Below are positions 53,795 to 63,133 of a stretch of DNA of 64,000 nucleotides, in pieces. Positions within the stretch are counted from its first letter, which is position 1, and each line of letters begins with the position of its first letter. Origin of the DNA: Ascarosepion bandense. Taxonomy: Eukaryota > Mollusca > Cephalopoda > Sepiida > Sepiidae. The position numbers were made by a program, and so were the translations under genes. A model generated the notes under the pieces. That model had not been told where the DNA came from and ran no database searches. It was given only the letters and a program-made list of their open reading frames with translations. The DNA lies in assembly GCA_037127315.1 (NCBI GenBank), contig JBBBDQ010001122.1:7502501-7566500 (forward strand), read 5' to 3'.

Positions 53795-54440
53795 GTTTCA
53801 AGGTTGCAGTTCTTAGAATAGTGCAGAAAATCGATAATATATATATATATAAACGGCAAGATGTTTGTGTGCGTGTCTTAAAGTTTTCTATTCAAAAATG
53901 TATTGCTGGTAATAATTTTCCTTCAAAAATGTATATTTTTCTATAAAAATCATTTTTTACGTATACATTTCTATAAAAGTCTTTTTATACTTTAATAGTG
54001 CTTTGGTTCCAATTTGGGAGTTAACTATTTGCCCATAGCTGGGACCCTAACAGGTGCTAACAGGTGTTTGTGTGTCTGTTTATTCGTCTGTATGTCTATA
54101 TTTTTTCAGCCTTTTTATTTTAGTTTTTGCTTCGGATTTGGCTCTAAGTAGGTATAATTGTAGTTCGTAGTCTCGGCCATGATACTATTTACTCAGAGGA
54201 CTTATTTAGCCTTCAAAATTCAGTTTACGACGAAGAAAATTTATTTGATATCGATCCCAGGAAATCAAAATTTGACTTACCTCCATTCATTTTTCTTTCA
54301 GTCTACGGTTTCGCTTTAACTGGAAACAACTATCGCTTTTTAGCCTTTCGAGCCAACGTCCAAAGAGTCTGAGCTCCAGGACTATGGATTAGTTTTAAAG
54401 CTTTCATTACACCCGAGCAACGCCGGGTTATACTGCTAGT
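53795..54440 (+). mobile_element. Helitron-like element, copy H3, 5'-truncated
   Basis: Begins inside the family body (TTTCAAGGTTGCAGTTCTTA) and contains an extra segment of about 170 bp at 53878-54060. It ends with the ACCCGAGCAACGCCGGG hairpin and TATACTGCTAG|T at 54440. Confidence 0.78.
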
Positions 54441-54459
54441 CTATTATTAAAAAACAAAT

Positions 54460-55030
54460 TAGGCAATCATAACACCCCCGCTACAACTAATAGGCACGAT
54501 AGACGTAATACCACACTGGATAAAACATGAAATGGCATGTAAAGACTTTAGATGAAACAGGAAACTTAATCATAAATAGAAAACAAGGGATAAACCTCCA
54601 CTCCTGTGTAAAAGAGTGTGGAAGAATGTAAACCGTGCGATAAACGAACCTATCTACTCGTACTGAGAATAAAAATTAAATAAAATTTCAGAGTATGGCG
54701 GTGACGTTAGAAGTATAGAATTGAATTAGACTTTAGGAGTAACCGGCAACACAGCCCTAAACAGCAAATAATGGACAAACCTCTACTCGTGTTTAAAAGA
54801 CCGGGGAGAAAAGTGAACCTGACGATAGGAAAACCTCTCGACTTTTATTAAGAAAAATATAAAAATAAATAAATAATTAGCAAATACGATTTCAAAGTTT
54901 AGACAGAGATGTTAAAAGTATAGGTCTGAAATAGACTTTAGAAGGAACCCGGAACCCAATCCTAAACAGAAAACAAGGGATTAACCTTAACACCTATTAA
55001 AAAAAAACAAAGTGGACCGTGAACCGGGCT
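54460..55030 (-). mobile_element. Old trimeric LINE-tailed repeat, copy 6
   Basis: Three diverged minus-strand modules, recognisable by AAACAAGGGATAAACCTCCA, GCAAATAATGGACAAACCTC and AAACAAGGGATTAACCTTAA near 54585, 54765 and 54965. Each is followed by a GTGAACC(G/T)G-type segment. The tail is not clear. Confidence 0.6.
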
Positions 55031-55033
55031 GAT

Positions 55034-55034
55034 A

Positions 55035-55095
<61 letters not shown>

Positions 55096-55098
55096 GAG
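55034..55098. repeat. (TA)n-(GA)n microsatellite
   Basis: TA repeats to 55073 then GA repeats to 55096. Confidence 0.9.
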
Positions 55099-55099
55099 A

Positions 55100-55745
55100 C
55101 AGAAGGGGAGAGAGAGAGTGTGTGTGTATAAAGTCACTGTCTATTAGTGAAAAATATTGGTTGAGATATTAGTCCAATTCGAATGAGTTCTTCCAATAGA
55201 AGGCCCAAGAGCCACTCAAAATAGTGGGTTGCTTTATTAGGTGTGAGTGATATGAACGTAAGCGACGAAGTAGGAAGTAATGATTGGCGGGTAGATAACA
55301 ACTGATTCTAGATTTGAAGTTAAGATGGCAGTGTTCAGGAAGTACAGCAGTTGTTTTTGGAAATAATCTTTCGAAGTGGGACGTCTTTCCTACCTAAGGA
55401 ATGCATACGGGATGTGGAGGTAACAAGGCGGCTCTTATCTTTGAATATTTGAGCTTGTAGCGCTAAGAAATGGAGCGCACCAGAACACTTGTCATTGGAA
55501 TAGCGACAGGCTTTCGATGATTCGGCTGTAGGAAGTCATCATCTCCCACAATGCCGCGCAAACAATTTTGAAGTATTTCGTGATAGAGTGGTTGTTAGTA
55601 ATGGCGTTTCCTCAAGCAAGACAGAATAAATGTACAAAGACGCAGGATTAACAACATATTTTATTGCCTCGTCAAAACTAAACAGAAAGGACACAAAAAG
55701 AATGAATGAAAATGTTTCCAAAGATAATGTTCAATTTTTTAATTT
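55100..55745. other. Unassigned sequence
   Basis: Moderate base composition; no long frame, repeat or RNA gene recognised. Confidence 0.4.
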
Positions 55746-55747
55746 AT

Positions 55748-56055
55748 ATAATCATATCACCCCAAGCAAGACAGTCTATTGCCACTGGTGCATAGGAGGA
55801 AAGTTATGAGAAAGAGTGACAGGTTACAGGGCGTATCAGGAAGCGGGTAAGAGAAGGGTTAAGATATTGAGAGTGGAGTGGTCGGAGTAAGGAGCATGAG
55901 AAAGAGGATGCAAGTTAGCAAGATAGGAGAAGACAATTGATTTTATACTTATACTCCTGGAGATTGTAGCTGTCGGGAAGCAAGTGAACGGAAGAGAATT
56001 TTACAGGCGGAAAGTGCGAGAAAAGAAGTTGCTGGAGTAGAATTTGCGTTTACAT
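55748..56055 (-). pseudogene. Jockey/CR1-like LINE 3' end fragment
   Basis: Tail ATCACCCCAAGCAAGACAGT on plus at 55752, then 3' UTR, then the minus-strand coding end (SSNFFSRTFRL-like) near 55990-56050, truncated at a (TA)n run. Confidence 0.72.
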
Positions 56056-56057
56056 TA

Positions 56058-56107
<50 letters not shown>

Positions 56108-56108
<1 letters not shown>

Positions 56109-56452
56109 CATATATTAATGATATTTACCAAACTTCTCCACTGGAGCGAGACGTGACACAAGGTCTTTTTTAACTTGGAGAGCCCGACCATGCATGTACA
56201 GTCGGGCGAAGGAACAAAAATTCCCCACTCCTCTACCCGCTGGTACCTGGCTCATTTTGTGTCGGTTTGGGACCATAAATCATCTCTCAGTAGCGTCTCT
56301 GTCCTCGAAGATAGAGTGCGGCTCAGTTGTAGCTCCGTCCGCGAGGGCAGAAGTGCATCTGAGAAAAATTACACTGAGTAGATGTCCGGTCCCGGGAAAC
56401 GCGCCACCTCATTGCAGATGAGGGGTGGGCTAGATGTTCATATATTAATTAT
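56108..56452. mobile_element. Unrecognised SINE-like insertion with 15-bp TSD
   Basis: TCATATATTAATGAT (56108-56122) and TCATATATTAATTAT (56438-56452) match at 14 of 15 bases and flank a 315-bp insert. The insert is much richer in G and C than its flanks and holds two hairpins, CCCGAC...GTCGGG at 56188-56212 and a CTCAT/ATGAG pair at 56408-56421. No open frame with recognisable homology and no clear Pol III box A/B. A long duplication points to LINE-machinery insertion; the source RNA is unknown. Confidence 0.6.
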
Positions 56453-56814
56453 GCATAGCATGTATATATGAAGTTCTTATGAAAAGGAAATGTATTTTCT
56501 CTGTTGGTTTAATAAAATTATTATATATGCTGCTTGTATATCTATTGCTAGTGATGTCATTAGCTCTCGGTAGATGAGATGACGAAGCATAAGACCTTGT
56601 CTGTCTTGCAGTATTCAGAAGCAGAATCCGATCTGGAGGAAGAAAGAAAAACAAACGTGAGTTTTTTCTTTCTTTTGTTTAACAAGAAAATGTCCTTATC
56701 ACTTACAAAGAGACTCAATATGTATACAGATATATACATATTCTAAGCAATGGTTGAATGACTTATAGTCAAGCGTCCGGCTAATGTACGTCTCTCTATT
56801 CAGAGCTTTTAGCA

Positions 56815-57192
56815 ATGTCTAATTTCGCTTCTGTGGTGATGACCTTTTTATTCTTCGGAGCATCGACATCAAAAGACGTTACACAACGCTTGAGATTTGT
56901 AATAAAGAGCAATAAGTTTCCACAGATACAACAAAAACGAATGAGAGTGAATACACAACAATCCAATATGGCGTACACGCCACGTCGTATGAACAAATCA
57001 ATTGACACAAGTCGAAACAAGATTAATAGATATTGCGTCTTAACTACGAATCGACGTATATTCGGAATTGTCTTAATTCGAGGACTTGAAGGGGCCTCGG
57101 TGATGCTTATCAAATTGGCCTTGTTCCAAACACAACCGAAGTCCCAAACAATTAAAAATATCAGAAGGTTAAAAGAATGGTTGAAAGAATAA
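56815..57192 (+). CDS. Open frame of 125 aa with possible Sm-B-like segments
   Basis: Starts MSNFASVVMTFLFFGASTSK and stays open to a TAA at 57192. KSNKFPQIQQKRMRV resembles the start of the Sm fold in SmB/SmN (KSSKMLQHINYRMRV pattern). RRIFGIVLIRG resembles its Sm2 motif (RVLGLVLLRGE pattern), in the correct order. The middle is shorter than in SmB and the Pro-rich tail is absent. It could be a decayed retrocopy or a chance match. The opposite strand is also open over this stretch (149 aa), which weakens the coding case. Confidence 0.35.
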   Translation: MSNFASVVMTFLFFGASTSKDVTQRLRFVIKSNKFPQIQQKRMRVNTQQSNMAYTPRRMNKSIDTSRNKINRYCVLTTNRRIFGIVLIRGLEGASVMLIKLALFQTQPKSQTIKNIRRLKEWLKE

Positions 57193-57414
57193 AAGTATTT
57201 TATTTGTGAAATAAGTGAAATTGTATTTACTGAACAGAATAACATAAATGTGTAAGAAGAAAATGTTCATATAGAAAATGCATACAGTTAATTTGTATGA
57301 GTTAAATGTTCAAAGAGAAAATGTAAGTAGTTAAATGTTCCACAGAAATTCAGAGATAATAATTGATAGTAGCGGAATGTGTATATATAGAAAGATTAAA
57401 AAAATTACTAATAA
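57193..57414. other. AT-rich spacer
   Basis: Contains three near-repeats of GAAAATGT around 57255-57325; nothing else. Confidence 0.35.
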
Positions 57415-57422
57415 AGTCTGTG

Positions 57423-57879
57423 GGTAAATTTTCGAAGTCATGTAATTAAACTGCAGAATAAACTTTCGACGTAGGCAACAAATTTCGGCCAATTTACTTC
57501 CTTTACTGAAATTTCCGCCTATTTATTTCCTGTATTGAAAAGTAATACTCGTAGAAAAATCGCGTATTACTTTCACTACAGGAAGTAAATAGGCGGAAAT
57601 TTCAGTAAAGGAAGTAAATAGGTCGAAAATAGGCCGAAATTTGTTGCCTCTGCCGAAAGTCATTCAGCAGTTAATTACATGACTGCGTTAGAGTTACGGG
57701 AGACAAAATGAGCGAGATGCGGTTCGATTTTTTCTGGTCGTTCAGATCAATAAAGGTAAATTTCTTCAATAACTAATTGTTGGTTTGAGTTCAGCATATA
57801 CATTTGCACAGAAATAATGCTATTTTGGATAAATTTGAAGTGGAGGAAAAGCCTTCGGGACCTAAAACGAAAATTTTCC
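57423..57879. mobile_element. Fold-back element FB2 with 8-bp TSD
   Basis: AGTCTGTG at 57415-57422 and 57880-57887 flanks it. Termini GGTAAATTTTCG and inverted CGAAAATTTTCC. The right 150 bp (ATTGTTGGTTTGAGTTCAGC, GCCTTCGGGACCTAAAACGA) matches the right arm of FB1. The centre is a strong inverted repeat (TTTCCGCCTATTTATTTCCT, 57515-57535, against AGGAAGTAAATAGGCGGAAA, 57584-57603). Confidence 0.78.
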
Positions 57880-57889
57880 AGTCTGTGTT

Positions 57890-58440
57890 CTTTTCCTTTT
57901 TATGGCCGGAGAAAAAGTGAAAAGAAAGGTCAAGCAATAAAAGAAATTGTACTTATCGGACTTTAGTTTGTAGGAGTCAGTTGACGTATCTTTTTGTTGT
58001 TGTTGACGGCGTGTGAGTGAAAACGAAGAAAGGAAAATTGGAAGAAGAAGAGAAAAGGAATGTATGTCGACGAGGCATAACAGGGTCGGCATCACGAAAT
58101 TTCTTTCTTACATTGTGACGAGGTCCTTCAGATTACTGCTCCGATCTCGGACTGACGTTTTTGACGGTCACGGGACGTGAATAAGTACTTAGTAGGTCAC
58201 GTTGTGGGATCAAACGACATACCCATTTAAGTGTTAAGAAAATTTGACAGGGGTCATAGACCAATTTGCTATTTTCCATCCAATCAGAATCCAGAATCTT
58301 AATTTTCACATTGGCTTATGAAATTTGCCTTGGTTTGGGTTTTTTCAAAATGTTTTTAGTCGTTCTGATCCATTTTTGCGGGTGTGCAATTTTACTTTTC
58401 GTTTTTTAGTTAATTGCTGGATGATTCGGATTTGTAGCCC
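57890..58440. other. Unassigned sequence
   Basis: No gene or repeat recognised. Confidence 0.35.
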
Positions 58441-58446
58441 ATAGAC

Positions 58447-59306
58447 TTATTCTATGACCTCTTCGTTACATGTGCTATCCATTTTATTTGTTGCTGCTGT
58501 TGGTTGTCTTCGAGAGATGTGCTTTCTGTTATTTGGCACAGTTCTTCGTCTGTGATTATGTGGCTCCAGTTCACGATGTACGAAGCGATATGCTCCTCGA
58601 TAAGATCTACATACTTTAATCGCTAGAAACCATTCTCTAACCATTGGCTTGAGAAAGCGGTTTTATACAGCAGGCAGTCTAGATATTTTAAAGAGTTTAG
58701 CACATTGCATCCATGTGAAAATTTCAATCTAACGGCACTAAAATAACTCAAATGAACTCCGTGGTGCAGTGGATATTGGCTCGGATCGAGAAATGGAGAA
58801 GCCGAGTTCGAATTCCAGTCGAATTCTTTGCATTCACTTACGCGCAAATACCCTTGGGAAAGGTATTAATCCGTCTCTTCCCTCCAGTTATGGGTTAAAT
58901 AATAGGACGTATTGGGTCCTGTAGCCTTGGTCGGCAACCAGTCTACCGCAGAAAGCAATGGCAACCTACTGCGGGATAATCTTCTGCCCAGTCAGTCATG
59001 TCTCTTTCGAGACATGATCGCCCAAGCGTGTATCGCGCATGGCACTTAACTGACTGACTGAATGGGTCATTGGTGATGGATTTTCTCAAATATTTCAGAC
59101 ACTTGACGAACGTTAGTGTAGCCATCCAGCTGAACAATGGTTTTGATTAAATCTTTTTGGGTGCTTTTTCTCAGTTTCTGGGTCTTTAACCAAATGTCAC
59201 TTCTCTGTCGAACAAGCGTCTTGGCATGTGGTGACCATTTTGCGGATAATATATTAGCCCAACGAAAGTTGCGCTTATATATTTTAATTAGTTTTGTTAA
59301 ATTCAA
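58447..59306 (-). pseudogene. Unidentified coding remnant split by a SINE
   Basis: Minus strand upstream of the SINE: KLIKIYKRNFRWANILSAKW and WLKTQKLRKSTQKDLIKTIV (59067-59306, 79 aa). Downstream of it, one frame reads RLKYVDLIEEHIASYIVNWS, HIITDEELCQITESTSLEDN and IKWIAHVTKRS (58620-58450). The sober amino-acid composition suggests former coding sequence, perhaps a LINE or other transposon C-terminus. I do not recognise the family. Confidence 0.45.
58767..59064 (+). mobile_element. tRNA-derived SINE, best-preserved plus-strand copy
   Basis: Head: box A TGGTGCAGTGGATATTGG; box B GAGTTCGAATTCC. Body: TTGGGAAAGGTATTAATCCG, CCAGTTATGGGTTAAATAAT, GCAACCTACTGCGGGATAAT. The 3' hairpin TCATGTCTC-TTTC-GAGACATGA has a perfect 9-bp stem (59008-59029), and the end is CACTTAACTGACTGACTGAA. 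Possibly related to the cephalopod SINE superfamily with a shared central domain; not verifiable here. Confidence 0.85.
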
Positions 59307-59405
59307 CTGGCATATTCTGTCTATTTAATATGTTTTAGTCCATTTTTCCAGTATTAGAACGAGTTTCTGCACGTTTAAATAAAAGTTGCGAATATACTGT
59401 CCAAC

Positions 59406-59775
59406 TAAAATATATCTAGCTAAACTTATTTATAAATGGAACTTTGTCTGTGTGCGTGTGTGTGTGTCTGTGTGTGTGTGTGTATCCGTTCCCTATAGAC
59501 TCCGAAAGGGCTGAGCCGATTTTCTTGAAAATTTACACAGTTGTACTATAAGCGTCTGCAAGTGTTCTTAGCTAGGTTTTGTGTCGAGGTACCCCCGATA
59601 AATATCGAAAATCAATAATCGAAAAAATCGGGTTATAGAAGGAGTGGTCCGATTTTAATCAAATTTGATACAATCATAGACAAAGACATAAGAAATGATA
59701 TTCAGAAGTTTCAAGGTTGCAGTTCTTAGAATAGTGCAGAAAATCGATAATATATATATGTATAAAAAGGTAAGA

Positions 59776-59830
<55 letters not shown>

Positions 59831-59983
59831 ATCTGTTTGTATGTCCTTTATACAAATCCACAATTTTTATCCGATTCTCACTAAACTTCACACAAATATT
59901 GTTTAAGCTGAGTCTGAGCTCCAGGACCATGGATTAGTTTTAAAGCTTTCATTACACCCGAGCAACGCCGGGCTATACTGCTA
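59406..59983 (+). mobile_element. Helitron-like element, copy H4
   Basis: Starts CTAAACTTATTTATAAATGG (first base of TC changed to GC), ends GCTATACTGCTAG|T at 59983 after the CCCG...CGGG hairpin. It carries (GT)n at 59779-59827 and an internal deletion after it compared with H5 (about 150 bp missing). Confidence 0.82.
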
Positions 59984-59989
59984 GTTATT

Positions 59990-60265
59990 AACATAAAATT
60001 ATTTAGCTATAGACAAAATAATACACAAGACTAACAATAAGAAAAGATGCAAAATACTTAGAGAAATACAACAAAAAAAAACCCCTCAAAATTTGGTCAC
60101 TCTTTATGTAAGATGGCTTCCACCTGGTTGTCGAATATGACCATCGCCAGATATAATTGTTAGAGTTACTTTTAATATAAAACTCTAAAGCGGAAAAAAC
60201 TTTAAAAACCCGTGGAACAATGTTTGCAGATATGAGAAAAATACATTTTTGTTGTCGTTAATTAT
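59990..60265. other. Spacer between two Helitron-like copies
   Basis: Nothing recognised. Confidence 0.35.
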
Positions 60266-60270
60266 ATCTA

Positions 60271-60997
60271 AACTTATTTATAAATGGAACTTTGTCTGTG
60301 TGTGTATGTGTGTGTGTGTATGTGTGTGTATCCGTCACTTATAGACTCCGAAACGGCTAAACCGATTTTCTTGAAAATTTACACAGTTGTACTATAAGCG
60401 TCTGCGAGTGTTCTTAGCTAGGTTTTGTGTCGAGGTACCCCCGATAAATATCGAAAATCGATAATCGAAAAAATTGGCTTATAGAAGGAGTGGTCCGATT
60501 TTAATCAAATTTGATACACTCATAGACAAAGACATAAGAAACGATATTCAGAAGTTTCAAGGTTGCAGTTCTTACAATAGTGCAGAAAATCGATAATATA
60601 TATAAAAGGTAAAATGTTTGTGTGTCTCTGTTTATCTGTCTGTATGTCTATTTTTTCAGCCCTTTTATTTTAGTTTTTGCTTCGGATTTGGCTCTAAGTA
60701 GGTATAATTGTAGTTCTTAGTCTAAGCCATGATACCATTTACTCAGAGGACTTATTTAGCCTTCAAAGTTCAGTTTACGACAAAAAAAAAAACAAACTTA
60801 TTTGATATCGATACCAGGAAATCAAAATTTGACTTACATCCATTCATTTTTCTTTCAGTCTATGGTTTCGCTTTAACTGGAAACAACTATTTCTTTTTAG
60901 TCTTTTATGCCAACGTCCAAAGAGTCTGAGCTTCAGGACCATGGATTAGTTTTAAAGCTTTCATTACACCCGAGCAACGCCGGGCTATTCTGCTAGT
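60271..60997 (+). mobile_element. Helitron-like element, copy H5, near full length
   Basis: A|TCTAAACTTATTTATAAAT to ATTCTGCTAG|T with the terminal hairpin. Full body including the block TTTTAGTTTTTGCTTCGGAT and the TTTCAGTCTATGGTTTCGCT block. Same orientation as H4, 280 bp downstream. Confidence 0.85.
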
Positions 60998-61106
60998 TTT
61001 TTTTATATAAATTGCATGTTTTTTCAGTCCACCGGCGGTTTTGCAAAATTATCCAGAAATATCACATGAGTATAGTAATAAATATAGGTACATATATAGA
61101 AAGCAG

Positions 61107-61345
61107 AGCGCCGTTAGACGTGGTGTAATGGTTAGTGAGCTTGTCTCGCTAACACAATTAAGACATAGTGATAGTGAGTTCGATTCTCATAGAATGCTCA
61201 CACTTTTGGCTCTGTGCCACATCTAATCTACACTTAGAATGTGTAATGGGTAGCTATAATAATTACAATTGATGAGTAGTGTGTTCAATCCTCACTGGGT
61301 GCCTCAAACCTTAAGCCTTGTGTCGCATCTAAGCTCAGAAAATTA
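61107..61345 (+). mobile_element. Second tRNA-headed SINE-like repeat
   Basis: CGTGGTGTAATGGTTAGTGA (box A-like) and GTGAGTTCGATTCTCATAG (box B) are 50 bp apart, as in a tRNA. A second weak box B-like TGTGTTCAATCCTCACTGGG at 61280 suggests two joined tRNA-like units. The rest (GCCACATCTAA, GTCGCATCTAA) repeats partly. A single tRNA pseudogene is the alternative. Confidence 0.6.
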
Positions 61346-61980
61346 TTTATCAAAAGCAGGATTGTTCATTAGGATAACAATAATCAAAGAACACTTAGAT
61401 ATTATGACAGTGTATTTATTTCCTTTTTGATTGATTTGGGTACAGATCAATATTTCATGTCCAGATGGCCAATTTGCTTGGGCTACATATTATCTGATCG
61501 ATCAATTACATTCTTATTACTAAACGGCTACGGTGTGATTTCCGTGGAGAGTCCAATGGATTTTTAAATATTTTTCGGCCAGACATTAACCTCAAATCAT
61601 TCATAACATGACGAAGATTGTTGTATATTTCGGTGATGAATTTAGTTTGCAAAAAAGACGATTTCAGACACTTTGTTTTGTCTTTTAGCAATCTGCTTCA
61701 TAAAAAATGTATATATATTTTCTACGAAACTAAAATTGTTTTTCTTGTGCAAAACAGAATCTAAACAGATATGGAAATTTGAACTGACATATTTCTATTT
61801 TGTGGCCAATGAGAGACTTCGAAAAATTACGCTAAATTTTGTTATTTTTTTCAAAAAGTCGAAGTATCATATAAACAGCATGTTTTTCATCTTAAATTAT
61901 TAAATAAAAATTAACAAATAGAACCAGTTCTAATCCTTCGAATTTTGTTAGGCACCGTTTTAGTTGATTATTTCCTGAAG
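61346..61980. other. AT-rich unassigned sequence
   Basis: Short open frames only, no recognisable homology. Confidence 0.35.
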
Positions 61981-61984
61981 TTTT

Positions 61985-62520
61985 AAACAGGAAAAGAGTG
62001 AAGACAAAGACGAACCAGCTACAGGGGGTGAAAGAGAAAGAGCAAGAGAAGGATATGAACACAGGAGTGAAGACATTTATGAAGGTAGAGAGAAAGGAAA
62101 AGAACAAGATACACGGGGTGATGTAGAAAGAGTGAAGAGAAAGACGAACAAGCTACAGGGGGTGAAAAAGAAAGGGCAAGAGAAGGATATGAACACAGGT
62201 GTGAAGACAGTTACGAAGGTAGAGAGAAAGGAAAAGAACAAGATACACGGGGTGACGTGGAAAGGGTTGGGGTAAAGTGGATAAGAGATGGGAATTGACT
62301 TTGCATTTAATGATGGAGTAGAATTGTCGCCTACATCTGGTTGATTTAACTGTTAAAGGGTGGGATCTAGATGCCAGTCTGGTTGCCTGAGTAAATTCTT
62401 GTGGAGGGGCACCAGTGGCCTAAGTTCGTCAGAGCAGAAGCCATGAAAATATTTATAGAATAGACAGAGGGAAGCCACGTCCCATCAATGAGAAAGTGGT
62501 TGGAGTCAGATGGGTAACCG
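61985..62520 (-). pseudogene. Jockey/CR1-like LINE 3' region with duplicated 3' UTR
   Basis: Minus strand: LRSLVPL-type coding end (62390-62510) and PFNS-like PHPFTVKSTRCR (about 62340). The 3' UTR is then present twice in tandem, 61997-62128 and 62132-62263 (each with GACGAACNAGCTACAGGGGG and GAACAAGATACACGGGGTGA). The tail is missing. Confidence 0.72.
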
Positions 62521-62851
62521 CTTCGGAATGTCAGGGGCTGCAAGTCATACAATAAATTTTATGCAAATATATTCATATTTGGCACAATATGTAGATGACA
62601 AATAATTGTTTTGGTTTGTTTAACATTACAAACAATGTATTTACACAAAACTTAAGTTGTTTTTTTTTTAGATTGTAAGAATGTGGGTGTAAGTACTCTG
62701 TAACAGTTCGCTTTCATCATATTTAGGTTTGATTACAGTTAAAAAGTTGCTTTTGAAAAACAATAAGCATTGCCGAGGAGCAAAGGTAGTTATAATAATA
62801 GTGTTGTCTAAAGAAAGTGTCCTTGTGACACTACATTTTTTCTTTGCGGGT

Positions 62852-63124
62852 CAGTCAGTTAAGTGCCATACGTGATGCATGCTTGGGCGATCATGTCTCG
62901 AAAGAGACATGACTGACTGGGCAGAAGATTATCCCGAAGTAGGTTGCCATTGCTTTCTGCGGTATACTGGTTGCCAGCCAAGGCTATAGAACCCAATCTG
63001 TCCTATTATTTAACCCATAACTGGAGGAAAGAGACAGATTAATACCTTTCCCAATGATATTTATGCGTAACTGAATGCAAAGAATTCAACTGGAATTCGA
63101 ACTCGGCTCCCCGATTTTTCGATG
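62852..63124 (-). mobile_element. tRNA-derived SINE, head-truncated, with TSD
   Basis: TTTGCGGGT flanks it at 62843-62851 and 63125-63133. The body and hairpin (ATGTCTCGAAAGAGACAT) match the family, but box A is lost and the copy ends shortly after box B (GAGTTCGAATTCC on the minus strand, 63093-63105). Confidence 0.82.
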
Positions 63125-63133
63125 TTTGCGGGT

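Noticed and set aside
56796..57245. Minus-strand open frame of 149 aa
   Set aside because: Hydrophobic but with no recognisable motif; the plus strand carries the only motif-like matches. Not excluded, only less likely.
61107..61200. Functional tRNA gene
   Set aside because: The boxes are tRNA-like but the acceptor stem does not pair and the anticodon arm is not formed; a SINE head or pseudogene fits better.
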